64,000 bases of DNA. Origin: Paenibacillus dendritiformis (lineage in GTDB: Bacteria > Bacillota > Bacilli > Paenibacillales > Paenibacillaceae). This document shows, piece after piece, positions 1 through 8,954 of this stretch. The stretch lies in the NCBI RefSeq assembly GCF_021654795.1, contig NZ_AP025344.1, positions 3,658,501 through 3,722,500 of the forward strand, given 5' to 3'. Below the pieces are notes generated by a model. The model worked only from the letters and a program-made list of their open reading frames with translations, was not told the origin of the DNA and searched no databases. Both the position numbers and the translations under genes were made by a program. Position 1 is the stretch's first letter. The number at the start of each line of letters is the position of its first letter.

Positions 1-150
1 ACATAAATCCTCGGCAAGCAATTCCAACTGGGAGCTCTTTAACATATGAAAAATAAATGATAGCAGTTTTCGTTGATAACGATTCATCAATTCCGCGAAC
101 AACTCGACGTTGCCGTCTTTTATTTCGCGGATGATCTGGGAATCGGTCAT
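1..150 (-). CDS. ECF-type RNA polymerase sigma factor, N-terminal part (cut by window edge)
   Basis: Fifty codons from an ATG at 150 run off the left edge. The protein starts MTDSQIIREIKDGNVELFAE and continues with a YQRKLLSFIFHMLKSS stretch and LAEDLC, the sigma-70 region 2.1-2.2 pattern of ECF factors (helix, aromatic/basic core-binding segment, then the conserved AEDL(C/T)Q turn). AAGGAGG sits 11 bases before the ATG. It would direct core RNA polymerase to a small regulon; no anti-sigma gene is visible because the downstream side is outside the window. The family call is fairly safe from region 2 alone; the subgroup cannot be assigned. Confidence 0.82.
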   Translation of the reverse strand, partial: MTDSQIIREIKDGNVELFAELMNRYQRKLLSFIFHMLKSSQLELLAEDLC

Positions 151-216
151 GGACTCAAGTTCCTCCTTGCTTTCCATATCCTTCCCGATGCGCTACCTGT
201 TAAGGTATACTCTCGA

Positions 217-246
217 AGTATAGAAAAGTTGCGGATCGGAGTTCAA
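217..246 (-). promoter_or_regulatory. SigA-like promoter of the ECF sigma gene
   Basis: On the minus strand TTGAAC (241-246) and TATACT (217-222) are separated by 18 bases, about 67 bases before the sigma factor start codon. It is the best match in the 151-540 interval, which otherwise holds nothing I can recognise. Whether the sigma factor also autoregulates from another site cannot be told. Confidence 0.5.
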
Positions 247-543
247 ATTACGTCATTCTCTCATTCACCTATAAAGCGTATGTAAGAGTATTCTTCAAAA
301 TGTTAAATAATTTCCTCACATATAGTCGTATTTTAGCATACAAAAGTCGAATAATGATTAAAAATTTTTAAGGTATTTGGCAACCAAGCTTACGTTTCCG
401 TAAGGTTACATCCATATGGTATGCCGTTTCCTTCCAAAAAGTGCTCGGGCTAGCTTCCATTGCAAGAAAACCGGCTTGTCCCCGGACAGATACGGTTTCC
501 CGAAGCATTTCCGATGTAAAGAATGACGCAGAAAAAAATAGGC

Positions 544-568
544 AAAAAAAAACGCCACCGAAGTGGCG
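544..568 (-). terminator. Intrinsic terminator with UUCG loop
   Basis: Read on the minus strand: a 6-bp stem CGCCAC/GTGGCG closed by a TTCG tetraloop (553-568), followed directly by nine T residues (544-552). It ends both the candidate small RNA and any read-through from the kinase gene. Confidence 0.85.
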
Positions 569-625
569 CCGTGCTTACTTATGAGCACTTAGATATTGGA
601 TAGGAGTGGAGAGAAACCATACTGT
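544..625 (-). ncRNA. Candidate small RNA (own promoter and terminator)
   Basis: A good SigA promoter (632-661) is followed only about 60 bases later by a strong terminator (544-568), giving a predicted transcript of about 82 nt with no gene between. The transcript has a C/U-rich unpaired 5' part (CTCTCCACTCCTATCC), a hairpin with stem GTGCT/AGCAC and an 8-nt loop (571-588), then the terminator hairpin. C-rich single-stranded stretches are common target-pairing segments in Firmicute regulatory RNAs. An ATG at 618-620 opens a 13-codon frame (MVSLHSYPISKCS) but would lie only about 5 nt from the start site with no ribosome site, so non-coding is preferred. Confidence 0.55.
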
Positions 626-631
626 GCCTTT

Positions 632-661
632 ATTATAATGTATCCGTTTTCATTCCGTCAA
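632..661 (-). promoter_or_regulatory. SigA promoter of the candidate small RNA
   Basis: TTGACG (656-661) and a perfect TATAAT (632-637) with an 18-base spacer on the minus strand. The predicted start is near 625. It is downstream of the kinase gene at 717-1811, so it is not that gene's promoter, and the terminator at 544-568 makes it unlikely to be the main promoter of the sigma factor gene. Confidence 0.65.
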
Positions 662-716
662 TAGGTTTTCTAAAATTATTTACTTCATTTCACAGATTTT
701 TCCGTAGCACCGAAAA

Positions 717-1811
717 TCAGGGCTTTTCCCCATAATTATTGCTCCGCCCCTTCTCAAATTCAAATTGCTCCAACCGCCGAATATACTCGGGGATTCGCTT
801 CTTCACGGCAGCCCGGTCGCCGACCCGCAGCCGGATTCCCTCGCTCCATTCCTCGTCCATCAGCCCCGCATGATGGCAGGCCAGATCAAGCAGCATCAGA
901 AATTCCTCCACCTTTACGGAATATTCAACGTTCTCGTCTCCTTCGGCATAACCGGCAAGAAATCCGTCGGCGAATCCGTTAAGCTGGGACCGGAAGCTGC
1001 TGAAGCGGTGCTTCGCATAACGAGGTGAACTGTCGTACGAAGGAAATAGCGTGTTAAAGTTGTTGAGGAGATTTCCGGCAAACACATGATCATCATACTG
1101 CAGCGGAAGCGGATCGATGAGCCGGAGCCGCCCGTTGTCAACGATAATGTTCTCGGGGGATATATCCCGGTTCGTCAGCGATAGCCGGGGCGTTCTCCCA
1201 AGCCGGTAACGGAGCGCCTCTTCCAGCTTGTCCCGGATTATGTCTTCTTGCAGCGGAATCCCGGCTTGAAGGAGCTCCTTGAATTGCTCCCGGTACTCAT
1301 TCGCTTCTTCATGCCAGTAGATCTGCAGGTCCCCCTGGATTTCTCCGGCGAGACCTTCCTCCTGCCAACCGAGGAAGCCAAAGCCGCGCAGCGGAGCCTC
1401 CCCCCGGCTCATGGCCGCCATAAATTGTCCGCACTGCCGTCCGAGCTCGACCGCATCCGACCGGGTTGTGTCTTGCAGCGACAGCGTGGGCCCGCAATAC
1501 GACTCAATCGTAAAGGTAAGCCCCGGCTCTGCATGAGAGGCAAAAAAATCAGGACAAACTCCCGGCAGCGCCCGATTCGCATGTTCGTAATACAGCCCCC
1601 GAGCCGCGTATTCCCCCAGCATTTCTTGCTCGTTATCTCCAAAGGGAGCGCCGTATACGACCGGCTTCGGAACGCGGAGGACAAGAGCTTCATGTTCGCG
1701 GGTGCTCAGCAAATAAGCGGTATGCCATGCCCCCTCGCCGAGATAAGAGGCCGAGAGGCCCTTCGTGCTCAAGCCAATCCGGCCAAGCGCCTCCTCGAAC
1801 GGGAATTGCAT
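717..1811 (-). CDS. APH/choline-kinase-fold phosphotransferase family protein
   Basis: 364 residues. The N-lobe has a Gly-containing loop (YLGEGAWHTAYLL, about 24-36) and a candidate ATP-binding Lys/Arg strand (ALVLRVPKP). The catalytic loop reads NRDISPENI at about 216-224, matching the Brenner box HxDxxxxN except that His is replaced by Asn, followed by the metal-binding RLIDP. The family phosphorylates small alcohols, amino sugars or antibiotics; the substrate here is unknown and resistance should not be assumed. GGAGG lies 12 bases before the ATG. The gene stands alone between the tyrA terminator and the small RNA unit. Confidence 0.65.
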   Translation of the reverse strand: MQFPFEEALGRIGLSTKGLSASYLGEGAWHTAYLLSTREHEALVLRVPKPVVYGAPFGDNEQEMLGEYAARGLYYEHANRALPGVCPDFFASHAEPGLTFTIESYCGPTLSLQDTTRSDAVELGRQCGQFMAAMSRGEAPLRGFGFLGWQEEGLAGEIQGDLQIYWHEEANEYREQFKELLQAGIPLQEDIIRDKLEEALRYRLGRTPRLSLTNRDISPENIIVDNGRLRLIDPLPLQYDDHVFAGNLLNNFNTLFPSYDSSPRYAKHRFSSFRSQLNGFADGFLAGYAEGDENVEYSVKVEEFLMLLDLACHHAGLMDEEWSEGIRLRVGDRAAVKKRIPEYIRRLEQFEFEKGRSNNYGEKP

Positions 1812-1968
1812 TGATGACGTGCCTCCTTCGGTAATGGTTTGATTTGCTTTATCGGTTCTCGAGTTCCTGACGCACTCTGCCGGTTTACTCTTTCTACATC
1901 CACCGTAAAATTTCCTGTCCGTTCGGCTCCAGAGATTGCCAACCTGTCATGGAGCTCGGGCAGCGCGC

Positions 1969-2013
1969 AAAAGCCAACGGGCCGGTCAAGGTTGCCCCTC
2001 GACTGGCCCGTTG
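1969..2013 (-). terminator. Terminator of the aro-trp-hisC-tyrA supraoperon
   Basis: A 13-bp stem (nine perfect outer pairs CAACGGGCC/GGCCCGTTG at 1975-2013) lies 65 bases after the tyrA stop. The minus-strand tail is GCTTTTG, so the U-tract is short. It marks the likely end of the supraoperon; no aroE/aroA (EPSP synthase) gene follows tyrA as it does in B. subtilis. Confidence 0.6.
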
Positions 2014-2077
2014 TCACCCGTATATGCTGCACGCTGCCCTGCCAAGGAATAGAAGAATGCGCTCTGGGACATTCCCT

Positions 2078-3172
2078 TCACACATAGATCTGGTACCCGC
2101 TGCCGGTCAGCAGCTCATTGGCCCGATCCGCATCCTCCTGCTGCCGGAAGGAGAGGCGAAGGACCCCCGGCACGTCTTCCCGGCTCTCAATAATTTGAAG
2201 ATTGCTTAAATTAATATGATGGTTGCCGAGCTCGGTCGCGATTTTTCCGATAATGCCCGGCGTGTCCGGGACATCCATATACAGATCGTGAAGCCCGAGC
2301 AGCACGCCTTTGCGCCGCTCCGGCATCCGGCTGCGGAACTCGCCAGCCATCGCGAATTGGCGCATAATCCCTTCGCCGTCTCGCTGCTGCAATAGATTGA
2401 TGAATTGCTCCGTGTTCGCTTTCCAGTCCTGAAGCATTTGGAGAAGGATATCCCGATTATTTAACAAAATATCCCGCCAAATCACCGGATCGCTCGATGC
2501 GATGCGCGTAATATCGCGGAATCCGCCGGCGGCCAGCACCTCGTGGAGACTATTGTCCTCGTTGTACTGTTGAACTTGATTGACCAAGGCTACGGCGACG
2601 ATATGCGGAAGATGACTGATGGCGCCTACGACCGCATCATGCTCCTCCGGATTCATGCGGATAATATGGGCCTTCGTGCAGCGAAGCAAGGAGACCAGCC
2701 TGCTGTACGCAGCTTCATCGGCATCCTCATCCGGAGTCAAGACATAATAAGCGTTCTCGAACAGCAGCGTCGAAGCCGCCTCCACGCCGGAACGCTCCGA
2801 TCCGGCCATTGGATGGCCGCCGATAAAATGCACTCCGCTCCAAGCCAGCTCGCGGGCGCAGCGGGCAACCGACGCCTTCGTGCTCCCGACATCGGTGACG
2901 ATGCAGCCTGGCTTCACATCCAGCTGGTGGAGGCTTCGGAGCATCGACTCCAGCATCCCTACCGGAGAGCATACAAAAATATAATCCGCATCCCGCACCG
3001 CGTCCTGCAGCGAGGTCGTGGCTTCGTCGACGACCCCGCGCTTGACATACTTTTCGGTTGAAGCGGGATTCGGCGAGTATCCGATAACATGAATCCCTGG
3101 GTTATTCTTGAAGCACAGGGCGAGCGAACCGCCAATCAGTCCTACGCCCAGAATCGCGATTCTCGTGCTCAT
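2078..3172 (-). CDS. tyrA: Prephenate dehydrogenase with C-terminal ACT domain
   Basis: Oxidatively decarboxylates prephenate to 4-hydroxyphenylpyruvate, the tyrosine branch. 364 residues. The N-terminal Rossmann fold has GVGLIGGSLAL (about 9-19); HFIGGHPMAGSERSGV and the SHLPH segment (about 186-190) carry the His and Ser positions of the family. The last ~70 residues (from VPDTPGIIGKIA) form an ACT domain, the usual seat of tyrosine feedback control. The ATG overlaps the hisC stop by four bases (ATGA), so the two genes are translationally coupled. Last gene of the supraoperon. Confidence 0.95.
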   Translation of the reverse strand: MSTRIAILGVGLIGGSLALCFKNNPGIHVIGYSPNPASTEKYVKRGVVDEATTSLQDAVRDADYIFVCSPVGMLESMLRSLHQLDVKPGCIVTDVGSTKASVARCARELAWSGVHFIGGHPMAGSERSGVEAASTLLFENAYYVLTPDEDADEAAYSRLVSLLRCTKAHIIRMNPEEHDAVVGAISHLPHIVAVALVNQVQQYNEDNSLHEVLAAGGFRDITRIASSDPVIWRDILLNNRDILLQMLQDWKANTEQFINLLQQRDGEGIMRQFAMAGEFRSRMPERRKGVLLGLHDLYMDVPDTPGIIGKIATELGNHHINLSNLQIIESREDVPGVLRLSFRQQEDADRANELLTGSGYQIYV

Positions 3173-4266
3173 ATGCCCACCTTGAATTCCGCCAATGTCG
3201 CTTCCAACGCTTCGATCATCGCTTCATTCTGCTCGCGGGAGCCGATCGTGATGCGGATATGTGTCGGATACTTCTTATGGCCTGCCCGCGTTATAATTCC
3301 TTTGCGCATGAGCGCTTCGAACACCTGCTGCCCCGGATGGCCGACGTCTACCATGATGAAGTTGCCATGGGCCGGGAAGCTGGACAATTGCAATCTGGCG
3401 AATTGCTCCTGTACATAGCGGATCCCTTCCGCATTCAGACGGCGGCACTCCTCGATGAATGCGTGATCCTGAACGGCAGCCAGGGCGGCCGCTTGCGCGA
3501 AGCGCGACGTGTTGAACGGCTCCCGCACCTGATTGATTAGGCGGATGACGTCGGGATGCCCGATGCCGTATCCGATCCGGAGCGAGGCCAATCCATAGAT
3601 TTTGGAGAAGGTCCGCAGCGTGATCAAGTTTTTATATTGAGGCAAATAGTCGAGACCGTCCGGGTAAGACTCGTCTGTGACATACTCGCAATAGGCTTCG
3701 TCCAGCACGACGAGCACCCGCTCCGGGACGCGCTCCATGAACCGCTCCAACTCGGCGCGGCCGATAATCGTCCCCGTCGGATTGTTCGGGTTGCAGATCC
3801 AGATGATCTTCGTCCGCTCCGTGACGGCGGAGAGCATCGCGTCCAGATCATGGGTCCCTTCCTTCAGCGGAACCTCGACCGTGACCGCGCCTTCGATATC
3901 CCCGTTGTGCTTATATTGCGGGAAGGTCTGATCGGCGGTAATCTGCTCGTCGCCCGCCACCAAGAACGCCCGGCACAGCATCAGAATCACTTCATCGGAG
4001 CCGGCGCCGAACACGATTTGGTCCGGGCCGACATTGAACTTCTCGGCGATCGCGGCCGTCAGCGCCACCGCGGCCCCGTCCGGATAAATGCTGGCATTTT
4101 CAATTTCCTGTCTCATCGCTTCTTTGGCCTGAGGAGAGCATCCGAACGGATTCTCGTTGGACGCCAGCTTAATGATGCGGTCCAAGCCCAGTTCCCGCTT
4201 TACCTCATCGACCGATTTCCCTGGCTGATAGACAGGGAGATGTACAATACTGCTCTTCGGTTGCAT
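3169..4266 (-). CDS. hisC: Histidinol-phosphate / aromatic aminotransferase
   Basis: PLP-dependent class II aminotransferase of 365 residues. SNENPFG (about 36-42), NPNNPTG (about 159-165), DEAYCEY and the Schiff-base lysine in TFSKIYGLASLRIGYG are all present. In Bacilli this enzyme serves both histidine synthesis and phenylalanine/tyrosine transamination, which explains its place between trpA and tyrA. It starts 42 bases after trpA and overlaps tyrA by four bases. Confidence 0.94.
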   Translation of the reverse strand: MQPKSSIVHLPVYQPGKSVDEVKRELGLDRIIKLASNENPFGCSPQAKEAMRQEIENASIYPDGAAVALTAAIAEKFNVGPDQIVFGAGSDEVILMLCRAFLVAGDEQITADQTFPQYKHNGDIEGAVTVEVPLKEGTHDLDAMLSAVTERTKIIWICNPNNPTGTIIGRAELERFMERVPERVLVVLDEAYCEYVTDESYPDGLDYLPQYKNLITLRTFSKIYGLASLRIGYGIGHPDVIRLINQVREPFNTSRFAQAAALAAVQDHAFIEECRRLNAEGIRYVQEQFARLQLSSFPAHGNFIMVDVGHPGQQVFEALMRKGIITRAGHKKYPTHIRITIGSREQNEAMIEALEATLAEFKVGI

Positions 4267-4308
4267 CCGGTTACCACCTTTCCTTACATGGGAAGTCGCT
4301 GCAAAGCG

Positions 4309-5139
4309 TTAATTTCTTAATTGTCGCACAAAATCGCAAATTTGCAAGATCCCATCTTCAAAAGTGGCCTCATCGGACAACAATGGTTGAGCTTCTTCAA
4401 TTTTCCGCACGATAGCGCTGCCGACAATCACGCCGTCGCAGTACGCCGAAAATTGCTTCACGTGAGCTGGCGTCGAGATCCCGAACCCGACGCAGACAGG
4501 GAGCGGGGTCGTTGCCTGTACCTGCCGGATGAACCGCTCGACCTCGTCATCGAAGCTGTCTCTTACCCCGGTCACGCCCAGCGAGGATACGCAGTAAATG
4601 AAGCCCCGGCCTTGCGCCGTGATGCGGCTGATCCGCTCCTCCGAGGTCGGCGCGACGAGCGGAACGAGGTGAATGCCGCAAGCATCCGCCGCTTCCCGCA
4701 CCGGCCCGCTCTCTTCGTAGGGCAGATCGGGGATGATGGCCCCGCTGAAGCCCGCCTCCGCCGCGGTCCGGAAGAAGCGCTCGATTCCGTACTGCATGAC
4801 CGGATTATAATAGGTGAACAAAACATAAGGAATACGCGCTCCCTGCTCCCGGGCCCGTCTCGCTACCCGGAAGCTGTCCTCCAAGGTCACGCCGCCGCGA
4901 AGCGCCCGCTCCGCCGCCCGCTGAATGACGGGTCCGTCCGCCAGCGGGTCGGAATACGGCACGCCCAGTTCGATCACGTCCGCGCCCGCTTCCTCCAAGC
5001 GGAGCAGCAGCTTCAAGGTCGTCCCGCGATCCGGATCGCCCAATGTAATGAACGGCATCAACGCCGCCCTTCCTTCCGCGCGGCAGCGCGTGAACATATC
5101 ATCCAGCCGGTTCGTTGCCTGTGCAGCCATGTCGCTCAT
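4309..5139 (-). CDS. trpA: Tryptophan synthase alpha subunit
   Basis: 276 residues. Splits indole-3-glycerol phosphate to indole plus glyceraldehyde 3-phosphate and channels indole to TrpB. The catalytic Glu and Asp lie in [20 protein letters not shown] (about 46-65); the phosphate-binding GFGIS and GVIVGSAIV are near the C-terminus. Start codon overlaps the trpB stop by four bases (ATGA). Confidence 0.96.
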   Translation of the reverse strand: MSDMAAQATNRLDDMFTRCRAEGRAALMPFITLGDPDRGTTLKLLLRLEEAGADVIELGVPYSDPLADGPVIQRAAERALRGGVTLEDSFRVARRAREQGARIPYVLFTYYNPVMQYGIERFFRTAAEAGFSGAIIPDLPYEESGPVREAADACGIHLVPLVAPTSEERISRITAQGRGFIYCVSSLGVTGVRDSFDDEVERFIRQVQATTPLPVCVGFGISTPAHVKQFSAYCDGVIVGSAIVRKIEEAQPLLSDEATFEDGILQICDFVRQLRN

Positions 5140-6359
5140 CCTTCTTCTCCCCCCAGCGTCTCCATAATCTGATTGACGTCTTTGTCGCCGCGGCCGGACA
5201 GGCAGATGACCAGTATCGAGTCCCGAGTCATCGACGGCGCTTCCTTGATTGCCTGCGCTACGGCATGAGCCGATTCCAGCGCCGGAATAATTCCTTCCGT
5301 CCGGCTCAGCAATTGAAGCGCGTTCAGCGCCTCGGCATCCGTGATCGGCACGTATTTCGCCCGCTTGCTGTCCTTCAGGTACGCGTGCTCCGGACCGACG
5401 CCCGGGTAATCCAATCCGGCCGATATCGAGTGCGCCGGCTGTACCTGGCCGAATTCATCCTGCAGCACATAGCTGAGCGAGCCTTGGAACACTCCGCGGG
5501 ACCCCTTCGTCATCGTGGCGGCATGGAAGGGCGTGTCGATTCCTTTGCCGGCGGCTTCGACGCCGAGCAGCGCCACCGATTCATCCTGAAGGAACGGGTA
5601 GAACATGCCTATCGAATTGCTGCCCCCGCCGACGGCGGCGATGACGAGATCGGGCAGGCGCCCTTCCTTCTCCAATATCTGCTTGCGGGTCTCGTCCCCG
5701 ATAATGCGTTGGAAGTCCCGCACCATCATCGGATAAGGATGAGGACCGGTCACCGACCCGAGTATATAGAAGGTGTCATCGACATGGCTGACCCAGTAGC
5801 GCAGTGTCTCGTTGCAGGCATCCTTCAGCGTGCGGGTTCCCGACAGGACGGGAACGACCTCCGCCCCGAGCAGCTGCATGCGGAATACGTTCAGCCGCTG
5901 CCGCTTCATATCCTCCTCGCCCATGAACACCTTGCACTCCATGCCGAGCAGGGCCGCCACGGTTGCCGTCGCTACGCCATGCTGCCCCGCTCCCGTCTCG
6001 GCGATGACCTTTTTCTTGCCCATCCGCTTGGCCAGAAGCGCCTGGCCGATCGTGTTGTTGATTTTGTGGGCGCCGGTATGATTGAGGTCTTCCCGTTTCA
6101 AATAAATTTTGGCTCCGCCCAACGTCTCGCTCAACCGCTCCGCATAATAGAGCGAGGTCGGCCGGCCGGAATATTCCCGCAGAAGCTGGATGAGCTCTGC
6201 CTGGAACTCCGGCTCCTTCGTATATTTATGATAAGCTTTTTCCAGCTCGAGAAGCGCGTTCATCAACGTCTCCGGCACGTATCTGCCGCCGAAGTCGCCG
6301 AAGCGGCCATGAGCGTCAGGCAGCGCCGCCGCCGTTCTCTTCGTCTCTGTCTGTTCCAT
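5136..6359 (-). CDS. trpB: Tryptophan synthase beta subunit
   Basis: 407 residues, PLP enzyme that condenses indole with serine. The signature [19 protein letters not shown] carries the PLP lysine, GAGQHGVA the substrate loop and GGGSNS (about 234-239) the PLP-phosphate site. The reading frame overlaps the end of trpF by 44 bases, so the pair is probably translationally coupled. Confidence 0.97.
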   Translation of the reverse strand: MEQTETKRTAAALPDAHGRFGDFGGRYVPETLMNALLELEKAYHKYTKEPEFQAELIQLLREYSGRPTSLYYAERLSETLGGAKIYLKREDLNHTGAHKINNTIGQALLAKRMGKKKVIAETGAGQHGVATATVAALLGMECKVFMGEEDMKRQRLNVFRMQLLGAEVVPVLSGTRTLKDACNETLRYWVSHVDDTFYILGSVTGPHPYPMMVRDFQRIIGDETRKQILEKEGRLPDLVIAAVGGGSNSIGMFYPFLQDESVALLGVEAAGKGIDTPFHAATMTKGSRGVFQGSLSYVLQDEFGQVQPAHSISAGLDYPGVGPEHAYLKDSKRAKYVPITDAEALNALQLLSRTEGIIPALESAHAVAQAIKEAPSMTRDSILVICLSGRGDKDVNQIMETLGGEEG

Positions 6360-7086
6360 ATGCTCTCACCCTTTCGATAAATGCGGTTACTTTACGAATA
6401 TCTTTTACCCCTTCGGTCTCGACCCCGCTTGATACATCGACGCCATCGAGGCGGCCGCCGGCAAGCAGCCTTCCAACATTGTCCGGACTTAGCCCGCCCG
6501 CCGCGTACAGGGGAAGGCCAAGCTCTTCCGCAAGCGACCGATAGCCCGGAATCACGGTCCAATCGAAAGTGCGGCCAGAGCCGCCCCCTTGCGACGGATC
6601 ATGCGTATCCAGCAGAATGGCGTCAATGGAATGCCGCATGCGGCGCAGCATCGCTTCCCCCTCAGCCATGCGGTTCCCGCCCGGCTCCGCGCCGGCAATC
6701 GGCACCGTCAGCCAGACCTGAACCTTGTGCCGGCCCTTCAGCCAGGCCGGAAGGTCCGGATCATGGCCGGCGATCAACTGCACCGCGTCGAGGGGAGCCT
6801 CCGTCAGCACCGCGTCCACATCCTCCCGCCGCGGGCGGGCGAACACCCCGACTGTGAGCGGAAGCTTCGCGCCCTCTTCCTCCAAGCGGGCCAACCAGCC
6901 GCGCACATCGGCAGGCGAGACGCGGCGCCGGCTTGGCGCGAATACGAACCCGATGCAGTCCGGCCCGGCTCCCACGATCTCCCGGGCCATCTCCAATCCG
7001 GCCACCCCGCATATTTTCACGCTCGGCGCCTGATTATGACCGCCGCCGACCCGCTTCATCCCCGCTTCCTCCGCCATTCCCGGCAT
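6316..7086 (-). CDS. trpF: Phosphoribosylanthranilate isomerase
   Basis: 256 residues from ATG 7086 (GGAGAGAG eight bases upstream; an in-frame GTG precedes it). Third step of tryptophan synthesis, an Amadori rearrangement. VKICGV (catalytic Cys) is followed by [15 protein letters not shown], and [21 protein letters not shown] carries the catalytic Asp. It has about 20 residues before the VKICG strand, longer than most TrpF proteins, and the real start may be internal. The C-terminus overlaps trpB. Confidence 0.92.
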   Translation of the reverse strand: MPGMAEEAGMKRVGGGHNQAPSVKICGVAGLEMAREIVGAGPDCIGFVFAPSRRRVSPADVRGWLARLEEEGAKLPLTVGVFARPRREDVDAVLTEAPLDAVQLIAGHDPDLPAWLKGRHKVQVWLTVPIAGAEPGGNRMAEGEAMLRRMRHSIDAILLDTHDPSQGGGSGRTFDWTVIPGYRSLAEELGLPLYAAGGLSPDNVGRLLAGGRLDGVDVSSGVETEGVKDIRKVTAFIERVRAYGTDRDEENGGGAA

Positions 7087-7105
7087 CACACACTCTCTCC
7101 TTCCG

Positions 7106-7909
7106 TCATACCGCGGCCCGCGGCAGACCGCCCATTAATTGCGCTACGGCCTCTTCCACATCTGGCTGCCGCATCAGATGCTCGCCGACGAGCGCGGCAT
7201 CGATTCCCGTCTCCGCCAGCCGGTTCATATGCTCCGGCTTATGAATTCCGCTCTCGCTGACCAGCGTCCGATCGGCCGGTACGAGCGCGCGAAGCCGTTC
7301 GGTCTGCTCCAGATCCGTGACGAAGGTATGCAAATTCCGGTTGTTGATTCCGATGAGCGGCGCATCGTCAAGCGCCAGCACCCGCTGCAGCTCATCCTCA
7401 TCATGAACTTCAATCAGCGTCTCCATGCCCAGATCAAGAGCGCAGCGGTTCAGCCGAGCCAGCTCGCTGTCATTCAATATCGCCGCGATGAGCAGCACCG
7501 CATCGGCGCCGATGAGACGGGCTTCCAGGAGCTGCAGCTCATCGATGATGAATTCCTTGCGCAGCACCGGCAGCTCCGTCCGGCTGCGCACCTCGCGCAA
7601 AATATCGTTGCCGCCTTGAAAATAAACGCGATCCGTCAGCACCGACAACGCGTCGGCCCCGGCGGCTTCATAGCCCCGGGCGATGGCCGCCGGATCAAAG
7701 TCTTGGCGGATTAGCCCTTTGGAAGGGGATGCCTTCTTCACTTCCGCAATCAAGCCGACGGAACGCCGTTTCCCGGCCGTCAGCGCGTATCTCAGCGAGC
7801 GGCACGGCGGCAGCTGCCCAATCGCACGCTCGGCCTCCCGGCGATTCATCGCCGCGGCCAGCTCCGCCGCCTCCTGCCGCTTCGTCCCTACAATCCGTTC
7901 AAGAAACAT
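7106..7909 (-). CDS. trpC: Indole-3-glycerol phosphate synthase
   Basis: 267 residues starting MFLERIVGTKRQEAAEL at 7909. The frame is open for 46 more codons upstream, but those overlap trpD and look non-native; the chosen ATG has GGGGGATGG before it and overlaps the trpD stop by 11 bases. (beta-alpha)8 barrel with VGLIAEVKKASPSKG (catalytic Lys), the LRKEFIID strand, GINNRNLHTF and LVSESGI, all standard. Ring closure of CdRP to indole-3-glycerol phosphate. Confidence 0.95.
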   Translation of the reverse strand: MFLERIVGTKRQEAAELAAAMNRREAERAIGQLPPCRSLRYALTAGKRRSVGLIAEVKKASPSKGLIRQDFDPAAIARGYEAAGADALSVLTDRVYFQGGNDILREVRSRTELPVLRKEFIIDELQLLEARLIGADAVLLIAAILNDSELARLNRCALDLGMETLIEVHDEDELQRVLALDDAPLIGINNRNLHTFVTDLEQTERLRALVPADRTLVSESGIHKPEHMNRLAETGIDAALVGEHLMRQPDVEEAVAQLMGGLPRAAV

Positions 7910-8954
7910 GACTCCATCCCCCTGTCGCTTCTCTCCATTGCTCCAGCTTGCGGAGCGTCTTCCCGCTGTCAATCGCGGCGGCCGCGATCCGGACGCCTTC
8001 GGCGATACTCTCCGCCTGCCCGGCCACATAGATGCAGGCTCCGGCATTCGCGAGCACGATGTCGCGGTGCGGTCCCTGTTCCCCGTGCAGGATGCGGCCG
8101 ATTATGGCCGCGTTCGTCGCGGCATCGCCGCCCAGCACGCTGGACAGCGGCTGCGTCTGCAGTCCGAGCTGCTCCGGCGTAATCTCATATGTCCTTATTT
8201 CTCCGTCCTTCAGCTCGCTAATCCGGGTCGGGGCGGACAGGCTGATCTCGTCGAGCCCGTCTGCGCTCGCGACGACGAGCGCCCGCTTCAAGCCCAGCTC
8301 GCGGAGCACCGCCGCGATCGTCCCGGTGCGGCTGCGGTCATAGATCCCCAGCACCTGGCGATCCGCTCCCGCCGGATTGGTCAGCGGTCCGAGCATATTG
8401 AACACCGTGCGCACGCCCAGCTCCCGGCGGGGCGCAGCCGCATGCTTCATCGCGGGGTGGAACACCTGCGCGAACATGAAGCAGATGCCGACGCGGTCGA
8501 GGCATTCCGCGGCCTGCTCGCTCGTCAGATGGATATTGATGCCGAGCGCTTCAAGCACGTCGGCGCTGCCAGAGCGGCTTGAGGCGGAACGGTTGCCGTG
8601 CTTCGCGACCCGCACGGAGGCGGAAGCCGCGATAATGGCCGACACCGTCGAAATGTTCAGCTTGTGGATCCCGGATCCGCCGGTCCCGCATGTATCAAGC
8701 AGGCGATCCTGCGCGGTGATGACGTGCCGGGCACGGCTGCGCATCGCCTCGGCGAACCCGACAATTTCGTCCACCGTCTCGCCCTTCAGGCGCAAGCAGG
8801 CCAGCAAAGCGCCGATCTGGGCGGCAGAGGCATGGCCGTCCATCACGTCGGACATGACCTCCCGCGCTTCTTCCCGGCTCAGATGACCGCCGGCCATCAC
8901 TTGGGCCAGCGCTTGCTTCGTCAAGACGCTGTCTGGAACCGTGTAAGTACTCAT
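7899..8954 (-). CDS. trpD: Anthranilate phosphoribosyltransferase
   Basis: 351 residues from the ATG at 8954, whose ATGA overlaps the trpE stop; the frame remains open upstream but that part lies inside trpE. Has LDTCGTGGSG (PRPP loop, about 81-90), KHGNRSASSRSGSADVLEALG and the family N-terminal helix bundle. Transfers the phosphoribosyl group of PRPP to anthranilate. No trpG (glutamine amidotransferase) gene is in the operon, as in Bacillus where pabA in the folate operon serves both pathways; that substitution is inferred here. Confidence 0.95.
   Translation of the reverse strand: MSTYTVPDSVLTKQALAQVMAGGHLSREEAREVMSDVMDGHASAAQIGALLACLRLKGETVDEIVGFAEAMRSRARHVITAQDRLLDTCGTGGSGIHKLNISTVSAIIAASASVRVAKHGNRSASSRSGSADVLEALGINIHLTSEQAAECLDRVGICFMFAQVFHPAMKHAAAPRRELGVRTVFNMLGPLTNPAGADRQVLGIYDRSRTGTIAAVLRELGLKRALVVASADGLDEISLSAPTRISELKDGEIRTYEITPEQLGLQTQPLSSVLGGDAATNAAIIGRILHGEQGPHRDIVLANAGACIYVAGQAESIAEGVRIAAAAIDSGKTLRKLEQWREATGGWSHVS

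Noticed and set aside
5115..6380. A 421-codon plus-strand frame antisense to trpB
   Set aside because: TrpB is unmistakable on the minus strand; the antisense frame shows no domain and an unusual Arg/His-rich composition.
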